64,000 bases of DNA from Calendula officinalis (GCA_963853835.1 OY970821.1:56128640-56192639), one strand, 5' to 3'; counted from the stretch's first letter, positions 1 through 14,526 are shown. Made by a program: numbers and translations. The notes: generated from the sequence alone by a model not told the origin.

Positions 1-183
1 CGAACTTCAACCTCGGCCCGAACTTCAACCTCGGCCCGAACTCCGACCTCGGCCCGAACTTCAACCTCGGCCCGAACATCATCCTCGGGCCGAACACCAA
101 ACTTCGGCCCGAACACCACTTCGGCCCGAACACCACTTCGGCCCGAACATCGCTCTTCGGCCCGAACTCTTCAATATCCAAGA

Positions 184-3100
184 TTGTGTGACAAAAGGTG
201 CTATACTAAAACATTCATAACTTTCAGCTCGGGTGTCCGTTTCACGCCCACGAGTAACCAAAATAGCTGGTTCGTTCGTCACTGCCAAGAACAAGTTCGG
301 CCCGAACTCTTCACTGTTCCCGGCCCGAACTTCATTTTCGGCCCGAACTTCAAACTCGGCTCGAACTTCAACCTCGGCCCGAACTCCGACCTCGGCCCGA
401 ACTTCATCCTCGGCCGAACATCATCCTTGGGCCGAACACCGAACTTCGGCCCGAACACCACTTCGGCCCGAACACCACTTCGGCCCGAACATCCCATTTC
501 GGCCCGAACACCACTTCGGCCCGAACATCTCTCTTCGGCCCGAACTCTTCAATATCCAAGATTGTGTGACAAAAGGTGCTATACTAAAACATTCATAACT
601 TTCAGCACGGGTGTCCGTTTCACGCCCACGAGTAACCAAAATAGCTGGTTCGTTCGTCACTGCCAAGAACAAGTTCAGCCCGAAATCTTCACTGTTCCCG
701 GCCCGAACTTCATTTTCGGCCCGAACTTCAACCTCGGCCCGAACTCCGACCTCGGCCCGAACTTCAACCTCGGCCCGAAAATCATCCTCGGCGCGAACAC
801 CGAACTTCTGCCCGAACACCACTTCGGCCCGAACATCCCATTTCGGCCCGAACACCACTTCGGCCCGAACATCCCTCTTCGGCCCGAACTCTTCAATATC
901 CAAGATTGTGTGACAAAAGGTGCTATACTAAAACATTCATAACTTTCAGCACGGGTGTCCGTTTCATGCCCACGAGTAACCAAAATAGCTGGTTCGTTCG
1001 TCACTGCCAAGAACAAGTTCAGCCCGAAATCTTCACTGTTCCCGGCCCGAACTTCATTTTCGGCCCGAACTTCAACCTCGGCCCGAACTTCGACCTTGGC
1101 CCGAACTTCAACCTCGGCCCGAAAATCATCCTCGGCGCGAACACCGAACTTCTGCCCGAACACCACTTCGGCCCGAACATCCCATTTCGGCCCGAACACC
1201 ACTTCGGCCCGAACATCCCTCTTCGGCCCGAACTCTTCAATATCCAAGATTGTGTGACAAAAGGTGCTACACTAAAACATTCATAACTTTCAGCACGGGT
1301 GTCCGTTTCACGCCCACGAGTAACCAAAATAGCTGGTTCGTTCGTCACTGCCAAGAACAAGTTCAGCCCAAAATCTTCACTGTTCCCGGCCCGAACTTCA
1401 TTTTCGGCCCGAACTTCAACCTCGGCCCGAACTCCGACCTCGGCCCGAACATCAACCTCGGCCCGAAAATCATCCTCGGCCCGAACACCGAACTTCTGCC
1501 CGAACACCACTTCGGCCCGAACATCCCATTTCGGCCCGAACACCACTTCGGCCCGAACATCCCTCTTCGGCCCGAACTCTTCAATATCCAAGATTGTGTG
1601 ACAAAAGGTGCTATACTAAAACATTCATAACTTTCAGCACGGGTGTCCGTTTCACGCCCACGAGTAACCAAAATAGCTGGTTCGTTCATCACTGCCAAGA
1701 ACAAGTTCAGCCCGAAATCTTCACTGTTCCCGGCCCGAACTTCATTTTCGGCCCGAACTTCAACCTCGGCCCGAACTCCGACCTCGGCCCGAACTTCAAC
1801 CTCGGCCCGAAAATCATCCTTGGCCCGAACACCGAACTTCTGCCCGAACACCACTTCGGCCCGAACATCCCACTTCGGCCAGAACACCACTTCGGCCCGA
1901 ACATCCCTCTTCGGCCCGAACTCTTCAATATCCAAGATTGTGTGACAAAAGGTGCTATACTAAAACATTCATAACTTTCAGCTCGGGTGTCCGTTTCACG
2001 CCCACGAGTAACCAAAATAGTTGGTTCGTTCGTCACTGCCAAGAACAAGTGCGGCCCGAACGCTTCACTATTCCCGGCCCGAACTTCATTTTCGGCCCGA
2101 ACTTCAACCTCGGCCCGAACTTCAACCTCGGCCCGAACTCCGACCTCGGCCCGAACTTCAACCTCGGCCCGAACATCATCCTCGGGCCGAACACCGAACT
2201 TCGGCCCGAACACCACTTCGGCCCGAACACCACTTCGGCCCGAACATCGCTCTTCGGCCCGAACTCTTCAATATCCAAGATTGTGTGACAAAAGGTGCTA
2301 TACTAAAACATTCATAACTATCAGCTCGGGTGTCCATTTCACGCCCACGAGTAACCAAAATAGCTGGTTCGTTCGTCACTGCCAAGAACAAGTTCAGCCT
2401 GAAATCTTCACTGTTCTCGGCCCGAACTTCAACCTCGGCCCGAACTCCGACCTCGGCCCGAACTTCAACCTCGGCCCGAAAATCATCCTCGGCCCGAACA
2501 CCGAACTTCTGCCCGAACACCACTTCGGCCCGAACATCCCACTTCGGCCCGAACACCACTTCGGCCCTAACATCCCTCTTCGGCCCGAACTCTTTAATAT
2601 CCAAGATTGTGTGACAAAATGTGCTAAACTAAAACATTCATAACATTCAGCTCGGGTGTCCGTTTCACGCCCACGAGTAACCAAAATAGTTGGTTCGTTC
2701 GTCACTGCCAAGAACAAGTTCGGCCCGAACGCTTCACTGTTCCCGGCCCGAACTTCATTTTCGGCCCGAACTCCGACCTCGGCCCGAATATCATCCTCGG
2801 CCCGAACTCCGACCTCGGCCTGAACTTCAACCTCGGCCCGAACATCATCCTCGGCCCGAACACCGAACTTCGGCCCGAACAGCACTTCGGCCCGAACACC
2901 ACTTCGACCCGAACATCCCACTTCGGCCCGAACACCACTTCGGCCCGAACATCCCTCTTCGGCCCGAACTCTTCAATATCCAAGATTGTGTGACAAAAGG
3001 TACTATACTTAAACATTCATAACTTTCAGCTCGGGTGTCCGTTTCACGCCCACGAGTAACCAAAATAGGTGGTTCGTTCGTCACTGCCAAGAACAAGTTC

Positions 3101-3900
3101 GGCCCGAACTCTTCCCTGTTCCCGGCCCGAACTTCATTTTCAGCCCGAACTTCAACCTCGGCTCGAACTTCAACCTCGGCCCGAACTCCGACCTCGGCCC
3201 GAACTTCAACCTCGGCCCGAACATCATCCTCGGCCCGAACACCGAACTTCGGCCCGAACACACTTCGGCCCGAACATCCCACTTCGTCCCGAACACCACT
3301 TCGGCCAGAACATCCCTCTTCCGCCCGAACTCTTCAATATCCAAGATTGTGTGACAAAATGTGCTATACTAAAACATTCATAACTTTCAGCTCGGGTGTC
3401 CGTTTCACGCCCACGAATAACCAAAATAGCTGGTTCGTTCGTCACTGCCAAGAACAAGTTCGGCCCGAACTCTTCACTGTTCCCGGCCCGAATTTCATTT
3501 TCGGCCCGAACTTCAACCTCGGCTCGAACTTCAACCTCGGCCCGAACTCCGACCTCGGCCCGAACTTCAACCTCGGCCCGAACATCATCCTTGCGCCGAA
3601 CACCGAACTTCGGCCCGAACACCACTTCGGCCCGAACATCCCATTTCGGCCCGAACACCACTTCGGCCCGAACATCCCTCTTCGGCCCGAACTCTTCAAT
3701 ATCCAAGATTGTGTGACAAAAGGTGCTATACTAAAACATTCATAACTTTCAGCTCGGGTGTCCGTTTCACGCCCACGAGTAACCAAAATAGCTGGTTCGT
3801 TCGTCACTGCCAAGAACAAGTTCAGCCCGAAATCTTCACTGTTCCCGGCCCGAACTTCATTTTCGGCCCGAACTTCAACCTCGGCCCGAACTCCGACCTC
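184..3900. repeat. Segmental duplication within satellite, copy A
   Basis: This stretch of about ten monomers recurs 5,004 bp downstream; the offset becomes 5,005 after a 1-bp deletion near 3258. Private variants are shared in order: a CAAACTCGGCTCG module near 350, the ATCTCTCTTCGG tail near 525, GGCGCGAACACC near 790, and CTTGCGCCGAAC near 3592. By eye I find about a dozen substitutions, far fewer than between neighbouring monomers. The true left end may lie before the window. Copies diverge in the monomer starting at 3758. Confidence 0.9.
895..1238 (+). repeat. Reference 344-bp satellite monomer
   Basis: This typical unit shows the anatomy. The core is 895-1060 (166 bp). Ten modules follow at 1061-1238: four of 18 bp (ending in TTCAACCT, TTCGACCT or AATCATCCT-like tails), then modules of 19, 17, 19, 17, 19 and 15 bp (tails such as ACACCACTT and ACATCCCTCTT) that lead into the next core. 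The alternating 19/17 pairs form 36-bp dimers, so the base period remains 18. The two module classes are always in the same order. The phase chosen for the monomer start is arbitrary. Confidence 0.93.
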
Positions 3901-5187
3901 GGCCCGAACTTCAACCACGGCCCGAAAATCATCCTCTGCCCGAACACCACTTCGGCCCGAACATCCCACTTCGGCCCGAACACCACTTCGGCCCTAACAT
4001 CCCTCTTCGGCCCGAACTCTTCAATATCCAAGATTGTGTGACAAAAGGTGCTAAACTAAAACATTCATAACATTCAGCTCGTGTGTCCGTTTCACGCCCA
4101 CGAGTAACCAAAATAGCTGGTTCGTTCGTCACTGCCAAGAACAAGTTCGGCTCGAACGCTTCACTGTTCCCGGCCCGAACTTCATTTTCGGCCCGAACTA
4201 CAACCTCGTCCCGAACTTCAACCTCAGCCCAAACTCCGACCTCGGCCCGAACTTCAACCTCGGCCCGAACATCATCCTCGGCCCGAACACCGAACTTCGG
4301 CCCGAACACCACTTCGGCCCGAACACCACTTCGACCCGAACATCCCACTTCGGCCCGAACACCACTTCGGCCCGAACATCCCTCTTCGGCCCGAACTCTT
4401 CAATATCCAAGATTGTGTGACAAAAGGTACAATACTAAAACATTCATAACTTTCAGCTCGGGTGTCCGTTTCACGCCCACGAGTAACCAAAATATCTGGT
4501 TCGTTCGTCACTGCCAAGAACAAGTTCGGCCCGAACTCTTCACTGTTCCCGGCCCGAACTTCATTTTCAGCCCGAACTTCAACCTCGGCTCGAACTTCAA
4601 CCTCGGCCCGAACTCCGACCTCGGCCCGAACTTCAACCTCGGCCCGAACATCATCCTCGGCCCGAACACCGAACTTCGGCCCGAACACCACTTCGGCCCT
4701 AACACCACTTCGGCCCGAACATCCCACTTCGGCCCGAACACCACTTCGGCCAGAACATCCCTCTTCGGCCCGAACTCTTCAATATCCAAGATTGTGTGAC
4801 AAAAGGTGCTATACTTAAACATTCATAACTTTCAGCACGGGTGTCCGTTTCACGCCCACGAGTAACCAAAATAGCTGGTTCGTTCGTCACTGCCAAGAAC
4901 AAGTTCGGCCCGAACTCTTCACTGTTCCCGGCCCGAACTTCATTTTCGGCCCGAACTTCAACCTCGGCTCGAACTTCAACCTCGGCCCGAACTCCGACCT
5001 CGGCCCGAACTTCAACCTCGGCCCGAACATCATCCTCGGCCCGAACACCGAACTTCGGCCCGAACACCACTTCGGCCCGAACACCACTTCAGCCCGAACA
5101 CCACTTCGGCCCGAACATCCCACTTCGACCCGGACACCACTTCGGCCCGAACATCCCTCTTCGGCCCGAACTCTTCAATATCCAAGA

Positions 5188-8100
5188 TTGTGTGACAAAA
5201 GGTGCTATACTAAAACATTCATAACTTTCAGCTCGGGTGTCCGTTTCACGCCCACGAGTAACCAAAATAGCTGGTTCGTTCGTCACTGCCAAGAACAAGT
5301 TCGGCCCGAACTCTTCACTGTTCCCGGCCCGAACTTCATTTTCGGCCCGAACTTCAAACTCGGCTCGAACTTCAACCTCGGCCCGAACTCCGACCTCGGC
5401 CCGAACTTCAACCTCGGCCGAACATCATCCTTGGGCCGAACACCGAACTTCGGCCCGAACACCACTTCGGCCCGAACACCACTTCGGCCCGAACATCCCA
5501 TTTCGGCCCGAACACCACTTCGGCCCGAACATCTCTCTTCGGCCCGAACTCTTCAATATCCAAGATTGTGTGACAAAAGGTGCTATACTAAAACATTCAT
5601 AACTTTCAGCACGGGTGTCCGTTTCACGCCCACGAGTAACCAAAATAGCTGGTTCGTTCGTCACTGCCAAGAACAAGTTCAGCCCGAAATCTTCACTGTT
5701 CCCGGCCCGAACTTCATTTTCGGCCCGAACTTCAACCTCGGCCCGAACTCCGACCTCGGCCCGAACTTCAACCTCGGCCCGAAAATCATCCTCGGCGCGA
5801 ACACCGAACTTCTGCCCGAACACCACTTCGGCCCGAACATCCCATTTCGGCCCGAACACCACTTCGGCCCGAACATCCCTCTTCGGCCCGAACTCTTCAA
5901 TATCCAAGATTGTGTGACAAAAGGTGCTATACTAAAACATTCATAACTTTCAGCACGGGTGTCCGTTTCATGCCCACGAGTAACCAAAATAGCTGGTTCG
6001 TTCGTCACTGCCAAGAACAAGTTCAGCCCGAAATCTTCACTGTTCCCGGCCCGAACTTCATTTTCGGCCCGAACTTCAACCTCGGCCCGAACTTCGACCT
6101 TGGCCCGAACTTCAACCTCGGCCCGAAAATCATCCTCGGCGCGAACACCGAACTTCTGCCCGAACACCACTTCGGCCCGAACATCCCATTTCGGCCCGAA
6201 CACCACTTCGGCCCGAACATCCCTCTTCGGCCCGAACTCTTCAATATCCAAGATTGTGTGACAAAAGGTGCTATACTAAAACATTCATAACTTTCAGCAC
6301 GGGTGTCCGTTTCACGCCCACGAGTAACCAAAATAGCTGGTTCGTTCGTCACTGCCAAGAACAAGTTCAGCCCGAAATCTTCACTGTTCCCGGCCCGAAC
6401 TTCATTTTCGGCCCGAACTTCAACCTCGGCCCGAACTCCGACCTCGGCCCGAACATCAACCTCGGCCCGAAAATCATCCTCGGCCCGAACACCGAACTTC
6501 TGCCCGAACACCACTTCGGCCCGAACATCCCATTTCGGCCCGAACACCACTTCGGCCCGAACATCCCTCTTCGGCCCGAACTCTTCAATATCCAAGATTG
6601 TGTGACAAAAGGTGCTATACTAAAACATTCATAACTTTCAGCACGGGTGTCCGTTTCACGCCCACGAGTAACCAAAATAGCTGGTTCGTTCGTCACTGCC
6701 AAGAACAAGTTCAGCCCGAAATCTTCACTGTTCCCGGCCCGAACTTCATTTTCGGCCCGAACTTCAACCTCGGCCCGAACTCCGACCTCGGCCCGAACTT
6801 CAACCTCGGCCCGAAAATCATCCTTGGCCCGAACACCGAACTTCTGCCCGAACACCACTTCGGCCCGAACATCCCACTTCGGCCAGAACACCACTTCGGC
6901 CCGAACATCCCTCTTCGGCCCGAACTCTTCAATATCCAAGATTGTGTGACAAAAGGTGCTATACTAAAACATTCATAACTTTCAGCTCGGGTGTCCGTTT
7001 CACGCCCACGAGTAACCAAAATAGTTGGTTCGTTCGTCACTGCCAAGAACAAGTGCGGCCCGAACGCTTCACTATTCCCGGCCCGAACTTCATTTTCGGC
7101 CCGAACTTCAACCTCGGCCCGAACTTCAACCTCGGCCCGAACTCCGACCTCGGCCCGAACTTCAACCTCGGCCCGAACATCATCCTCGGGCCGAACACCG
7201 AACTTCGGCCCGAACACCACTTCGGCCCGAACACCACTTCGGCCCGAACATCGCTCTTCGGCCCGAACTCTTCAATATCCAAGATTGTGTGACAAAAGGT
7301 GCTATACTAAAACATTCATAACTATCAGCTCGGGTGTCCATTTCACGCCCACGAGTAACCAAAATAGCTGGTTCGTTCGTCACTGCCAAGAACAAGTTCA
7401 GCCTGAAATCTTCACTGTTCTCGGCCCGAACTTCAACCTCGGCCCGAACTCCGACCTCGGCCCGAACTTCAACCTCGGCCCGAAAATCATCCTCGGCCCG
7501 AACACCGAACTTCTGCCCGAACACCACTTCGGCCCGAACATCCCACTTCGGCCCGAACACCACTTCGGCCCTAACATCCCTCTTCGGCCCGAACTCTTTA
7601 ATATCCAAGATTGTGTGACAAAATGTGCTAAACTAAAACATTCATAACATTCAGCTCGGGTGTCCGTTTCACGCCCACGAGTAACCAAAATAGTTGGTTC
7701 GTTCGTCACTGCCAAGAACAAGTTCGGCCCGAACGCTTCACTGTTCCCGGCCCGAACTTCGTTTTCGGCCCGAACTCCGACCTCGGCCCGAACATCATCC
7801 TCGGCCCGAACTCCGACCTCGGCCTGAACTTCAACCTCGGCCCGAACATCATCCTCGGCCCGAACACCGAACTTCGGCCCGAACAGCACTTCGGCCCGAA
7901 CACCACTTCGACCCGAACATCCCACTTCGGCCCGAACACCACTTCGGCCCGAACATCCCTCTTCGGCCCGAACTCTTCAATATCCAAGATTGTGTGACAA
8001 AAGGTACTATACTTAAACATTCATAACTTTCAGCTCGGGTGTCCGTTTCACGCCCACGAGTAACCAAAATAGGTGGTTCGTTCGTCACTGCCAAGAACAA

Positions 8101-8905
8101 GTTCGGCCCGAACTCTTCCCTGTTCCCGGCCCGAACTTCATTTTCAGCCCGAACTTCAACCTCGGCTCGAACTTCAACCTCGGCCCGAACTCCGACCTCG
8201 GCCCGAACTTCAACCTCGGCCCGAACATCATCCTCGGCCCGAACACCGAACTTCGGCCCGAACACCACTTCGGCCCGAACATCCCACTTCGTCCCGAACA
8301 CCACTTCGGCCAGAACATCCCTCTTCGGCCCGAACTCTTCTATATCCAAGATTGTGTGACAAAATGTGCTATACTAAAACATTCATAACTTTCAGCTCGG
8401 GTGTCCGTTTCACGTCCACGAATAACCAAAATAGCTGGTTCGTTCGTCACTGCCAAGAACAAGTTCGGCCCGAACTCTTCACTGTTCCCGGCCCGAACTT
8501 CATTTTCGGCCCGAACTTCAACCTCGGCTCGAACTTCAACCTCGGCCCGAACTCCGACCTCGGCCCGAACTTCAACCTCGGCCCGAACATCATCCTTGCG
8601 CCGAACACCGAACTTCGGCCCGAACACCACTTCGGCCCGAACATCCCATTTCGGCCCGAACACCACATCGGCCCGAACATCCCTCTTCGGCCCGAACTCT
8701 TCAATATCCAAGATTGTGTGACAAAAGGTGATATACTAAAACATTCATAACTTTCAGCTCGGGTGTCCGTTTCACGCCCACGAGTAACCAAAATAGCTGG
8801 TTCGTTCGTCATTGCCAAGAACAAGTTCAGCCCGAAATCTTCACTGTTCCCGGCCCGAACTTCATTTTCGGCCCGAACTTCAACCTCGGCCCGAACTCCG
8901 ACCTC
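5188..8905. repeat. Segmental duplication within satellite, copy B
   Basis: Partner of the block at 184-3900, with the same order of private monomer variants at offset 5,004-5,005. Differences seen include the core substitutions at 1270/6274 and 1688/6692, and the 1-bp indel near 3258/8262. The near identity over about 3.7 kb implies a recent event such as unequal exchange. An assembly duplication is a possible alternative. Confidence 0.9.
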
Positions 8906-9106
8906 GGCCCGAACTTCAACCTCGGCCCGAAAATCATCCTCGGCCCGAACACCGAACTTCTGCCCGAACACCACTTCGGCCCGAACATCCCACTTCGGCC
9001 AGAACACCACTTCGGCCCGAACATCCCTCTTCGGCCCGAACTCTTCAATATCCAAGATTGTGTGACAAAAGGTGCTATACTAAAACATTCATAACTTTCA
9101 GCTCGG

Positions 9107-11252
9107 GTGTTCGTTTCACGCCCACGAGTAACCAAAATAGTTGGTTCGTTCGTCACTGCCAAGAACAAGTGCGGCCCGAACGCTTCACTATTCCCGGCCC
9201 GAACTTCATTTTCGGCCCGAACTTCAACCTCGGCCCGAACTTCAACCTCGGCCCGAACTTCAACCTCGGCCCGAACTCCGACCTCGGCCCGAACTTCAAC
9301 CTCGGCCCGAACATCATCCTCGGGCCGAACACCGAACTTCGGCCCGAACACCACTTCGGCCCGAACACCACTTCGGCCCGAACATCCCATTTCGGCCCGA
9401 ACACCACTTCGGCCCGAACATCGCTCTTCGGCCCGAACTCTTCTATATCCAAGATTGTGTGACAAAAGGTGCTATACTAAAACATTCATAACTTTCAGCT
9501 CGGGTGTCCATTTCACGCCCACGAGTAACCAAAATAGCTGGTTCGTTCGTCACTGCCAAGTACAAGTTCAGCCTAAAATCTTCACTGTTCTCGGCCCGAA
9601 CTTCAAACTCGGCCCGAACTCCGACCTCGGCCCGAACTTCAACCTCGGCCCGAAAATCATCCTCGGCCCGAACACCGAACTTCTGCCCGAACACCACTTC
9701 GGCCCGAACATCCCACTTCGGCCCGAACACCACTTCGGCCCTAACATCCCTCTTCGGCCCGAACTCTTTAATATCCAAGATTGTGTGACACAATGTGCTA
9801 AACTAAAACATTCATAACATTCAGCTCGGGTGTCCGTTTCACGCCCACGAGTAACCAAAATAGTTGGTTCGTTCGTCACTGCCAAGAACAAGTTCGGCCC
9901 GAACGCTTCATTGTTCCCGGCCCGAACTTCATTTTCGGCCCGAACTCCGACCTCGGCCCGAACATCATCCTCGGCCCGAACTCCGACCTCGGCCTGAACT
10001 TCAACCTCGGCCCGAACATCATCCTCGGCCCGAACACCGAACTTCGGCCCGAACAGCACTTCGGCCCGAACACCACTTCGACCCGAACATCCCACTTCGG
10101 CCCGAACACCACTTCGGCCCGAACATCCCTCTTCGGCCCGAACTCTTCAATATCCAAGATTGTGTGACAAAAGGTACTATACTAAAACATTCATAACTTT
10201 CAGCTCGGGTGTCAGTTTCACGCCCACGAGTAACCAAAATAGGTGGTTCGTTCGTCACTGCCAAGAAAAAGTTCGGCCCGAACTCTTCACTGTTCCCGGC
10301 CCGAACTTCATTTTCAGCCCGAACTTCAACCTCGGCTCGAACTTCAACCTCGGCCCGAACTCCGACCTCGGCCCGAACTTCAACCTCGGCCCGAACATCA
10401 TCCTCGGCCCGAACACCGAACTTCGGCCCGAACACCACTTCGGCCCGAACACCACTTCGGCCCTTACATCCCACTTCGGCCCGAACACCACTTCGGCCAG
10501 ACCATCCCTCTTCGGCCCGAACTCTTCAATATCCAAGATTGTGTGACAAAATGTGCTATACTAAAACATTCATAACTTTCAGCTCGGGTGTCCGTTTCAT
10601 GCCCACGAGTAACCAAAATAGCTGGTTCGTTCGTCACTGCCAAGAACAAGTTCGGCCCGAACTCTTCACTGTTCCCGGCCCGAACTTCATTTTCGGCCCG
10701 AACTTCAACCTCGGCTCGAACTTCAACCTCGGCCCGAACTCCGACCTCGGCCCGAACTTCAACCTCGGCCCGAACATCATCCTTGCGCCGAACACCGAAC
10801 TTCGGCCCGAACACCACTTCGGCCCGAACATCCCATTTCGGCCCGAACACCACTTCGGCCCGAACATCCCTCTTCGGCCCGAACTCTTCAATATCCAAGA
10901 TTGTGTGACAAAAGGTGCTATACTAAAACATTCATAACTTTCAGCTCGGGTGTCCGTTTCACGCCCACGAGTAACCAAAATAGCTGGTTCGTTCGTCATT
11001 GCCAAGAACAAGTTCAGCCCGAAATATTCACTGTTCCCGGCCCGAACTTCATTTTCGGCCCGAACTTCAACCTCGGCCCGAACTCCGACCTCGGCCCGAA
11101 CTTCAACCTCGGCCCGAAAATCATCCTCGGCCCGAACACCGAACTTCTGCCCGAACACCACTTCGGCCCGAACATCCCACTTCGGCCCGAACACCACTTC
11201 GGCCCGAACATCCCTCTTCGGCCCGAACTCTTCAATATCCAATATTGTGTGA
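9107..11252. repeat. Further tandem copy of the 6991-9065 block
   Basis: The monomer series 6991, 7334, 7694, 8039, 8401, 8763 reappears as 9107, 9504, 9864, 10209, 10588, 10950. Offsets grow from 2,116 to 2,187 because of module-sized length differences. Marker variants shared in order include the GTGCGGCCC core start, the paired TCATCCT/TCCGACCT modules of the 7694-type monomer, CTTGCGCCGAAC, and the GTCATTGCC core of the 8763-type monomer. It shows repeated rounds of multi-monomer amplification. Confidence 0.8.
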
Positions 11253-14200
11253 CAAAAGGTGCTATACTAAAACATTCATAACTTTCAGCTCTGGTGTCCG
11301 CTTCACACCCACGAGTAACCAAAATAGCTGGTTCGTTCGTCACTGCCAAGAACATGTTCGGCCCGAACTCTTCACTGTTCCCGGCCCGAACTTCATTTTC
11401 GGCCCGAACTTCGACCTCGGCGCGAACTTCAACCTCGGCCCAAACATCATCCTCGGCCAGAACACCGAACTTCGGCCCGAACACCACTTCGGCCCGAACA
11501 CCACTTCGGCCCGAACATCCCTCTTCGCCCGAACTCTTCAATATCCAAGATTGTGTGACAAAAGGTGTTATACTAAAACATTCATAACTTTCAGCTCGGG
11601 TGTCCGTTTCACGCCCACGAGTAACCAAAATAGCTGGTTCGTTCGTCACTGCCAAGAACAAGTTCGGCCCGAACTCTTCACTGTTCCCGACCCGAACTTC
11701 ATTTTCGGCCCGAACTTCACCTCGGCCAGAACTTCAACCTCGGCCCGAACATCATCCTCGGCCCGAACACCGAACTTCAGCCCGAACACCACTTCGGCCC
11801 GAACACTACTTCGGCCCGAACATCCCACTTCGGCCCGAACACAACTTCGGCCCGAACATCCCTCTTCGGCCCGAACTATTCAATATCCAAGATTGTGTGA
11901 CAAAAGGTGCTATACTAAAACATTCATAACTTTCAGCTCGGGTGTCCGTTTCACACCCACGAGTAACCAAAATAGCTGGTCCGTTCGTCACTGCCAAGAA
12001 CAAGTGCGGCCCGAACGCTTCACTATTCCCGGCCCGAACTTCATTTTCGGCCCGAACTTCAACCTCGGCCCGAACTCCGACCTCGCCCCGAACTTCAACC
12101 TCGGCCCGAACACCACTTCGGCCCGAACATCCCATTTCGGCCCGAACACCACTTCGGCCCGAACATCGCTCTTCGGCCCGAACTCTTCATTATCCAAGAT
12201 TGTGTGACAAAAGGTGCTATACTAAAACATTCATAACTTTCAGCTCGGGTGTCCGTTTCACGCCCACGAGTAACCAAAATAGCTAGTTCGTTCGTCACTG
12301 CCAAGAACAAGTTCAGCCCGAAATCTTAACTGTTCCCGGCCCGAACTTCATTTTCGGCCCGAACTTCAACCTCGGCCCGAACTCCGACCTCGGCCCGAAC
12401 TTCAACCTCGGCCCGAAAATCATCCTCGGCCCGAACACCGAACTTCTGCCCGAAGACCACTTCGGCCCGAACATCCCACTTCGGCACGAACACCACTTCG
12501 GCCCGAACATCCCTCTTCGGCCCGAACTCTTCAATATCCAAGATTGTGTGACAAAAGGTGCTATACTAAAACATTCATAACTTTCAGCTCGGGTGTCCGT
12601 TTCACGCCCACGAGTAACCAAAATAGCTGGTTCGTTCGTCACTGCCAAGAACAAGTTCGGCCCGAAATCTTCACTGTTCCCGGCCCGTACTTCATTTTCG
12701 GCCCGAACTTCATCCTCGGCTCGAACTTCAACCTCGGCCCGAACTCCGACCTCGGCCCGAACTTCAACCTCGGCCCGAACATCATCCTTGGGCCGAACAC
12801 CGAACTTCGGCCCAAACACCACTTCGGCCCGAACATCCCATTTCGGCCCGAACACCACTTCGGCCCGAACATCCCTCTTCGGCCCGAACTCTTCAATATC
12901 CAAGATTGTGTGACAAAAGGTGCTATACTAAAACATTCATAACTTTCAGCTCGGGTGTCCGTTTCACGCCCACGAGTAACCAAAATAGCTGGTTCGTTCG
13001 TCATTGCCAAGAACAAGTTCAGCCCGAAATCTTCACTGTTCCCGGCCCGAACTTCATTTTCGGCCCGAACTTCAACCTCGGCCCGAACTCCGACCTCGGC
13101 CCGAACTTCAACCTCGGCCCGAAAATCATCCTCGGCCCGATCACCGAACTTCTGCCCGAACACCACTTCGGCCCGAACATCCCACTTCGGCCCGAACACC
13201 ACTTCGGCCCGAACATCCCTCTTCGGCCCGAACTCTTCAATATCCAAGATTGTGTGACAAAAGGTGCTATACTAAAACATTCATAACTTTCAGCTCGGGT
13301 GTCCGTTTCACGCCAACGAGTAACCAAAATAGCTGGTTCGTTCGTCACTGCCAAGAACAAGCGCGGCCCGAACGCTTCACTATTCCAGGCCCGAACTTCA
13401 ACCTCGGCCCGAACTTCAACCTCGGCCCGAACTCCGACCTCGGCCCGAACTCCGACCTCGGCCCGAACATCATCCTCGGGCCGAACACCGAACTTCGGCC
13501 CGAACACCGAACTTCGGCCCGAACATCACTTCGGCCCGAACACCACTTCGGCCCGAACATCCCATTTCGGCCCGAACACCACTTCGGCCCGAACATCGCT
13601 CTTCGGCCCGAACTCTTCAATATCCAAGATTGTGTGACAAAAGGTGCTATACTAAAACATTCATAACTTTCAGCTCGGGTGTCCCATTCACGCCCACGAG
13701 TAACCAAAATAGCTGGTTCGTTCGTCACTGCCAAGAACAAGTTCAGCCCGAAATCTTCACTGTTCCCGACCCGAACTTCATTTTCGGCCCGAACTTCAAC
13801 CTCGGCCCGAACTCCGACCTCGGCCTGAACTTCAACCTCGGCCCGAAAATCATCCTCGGCCCGAACACCGAACTTCTGCCCGAACACCACTTCGGCCCGA
13901 ACATCCCACTTCGGCCCGAACACCACTTCGGCCCTAACATCCCTCTTCGGCCCGAACTCTTCAATATCCAAGATTGTGTGACAAAAGGTGCTAAACTAAA
14001 ACATTCATAACATTCAGCTCGGGTGTCCGTTTCACGCCCACGAGTAACCAAAATAGCTGGTTCGTTCGTCACTGCCAAGAACAAGTTCGGCCCGAACGCT
14101 TCACTGTTCCCGGCCCGAACTTCATTTTCGGCCCGAAATTCAACCTCGGCCCGAACTTCAACCTCGGCCCGAACTCCGACCTCGGCCCGAACACCGAACT

Positions 14201-14291
14201 TCGGCCCGAACACCACTTCGGCCCGAACTCTTCAATATCCAAGATTGTGACAAAAGGTGCTAAACTAAAACATTCATAACTTTCAGCTCGG

Positions 14292-14526
14292 GTGTCCGTT
14301 TCACGCCCACGAGTAACCAAAATAGTTGGTTCGTTCGTCACTGCCAAGAACAAGTGCGGCCCGAACGCTTCACTATTCCCGGCCCGAACTTCATTTTCGG
14401 CCCGATCTTCAACCTCGGCCCGAACTTCAACCTCGGCCCGATCTTCAACCTCGGCCCGAACTCTTCAATATCCAAGATTGTGTGACAAAAGGTGTTATAC
14501 TAAAACATTCATAACTTTCAGCTCGG
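14292..14526. repeat. Short 235-bp monomer with GATCTTC module variant
   Basis: This monomer has lost all second-class modules (ACACCACTT type) and carries the variant CGGCCCGATCTTCAACCT in two of its modules before jumping to the next core. With its relative at 15214-15466 it is among the shortest units in the window. Confidence 0.85.

Noticed and set aside
895..1060. Ribosomal intergenic spacer subrepeats
   Set aside because: No 18S, 5.8S, 25S or 5S sequence appears anywhere in 64 kb and the core does not resemble a known Pol I promoter. An rDNA link is not supported.
895..1238. CENP-B box or heat-shock element in the monomer
   Set aside because: TTCG occurs often, but the CENP-B spacing (TTCG, four bases, A, two bases, CGGG) is not met. 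GAA and TTC blocks are spaced by one or five bases and not the two of a heat-shock element.
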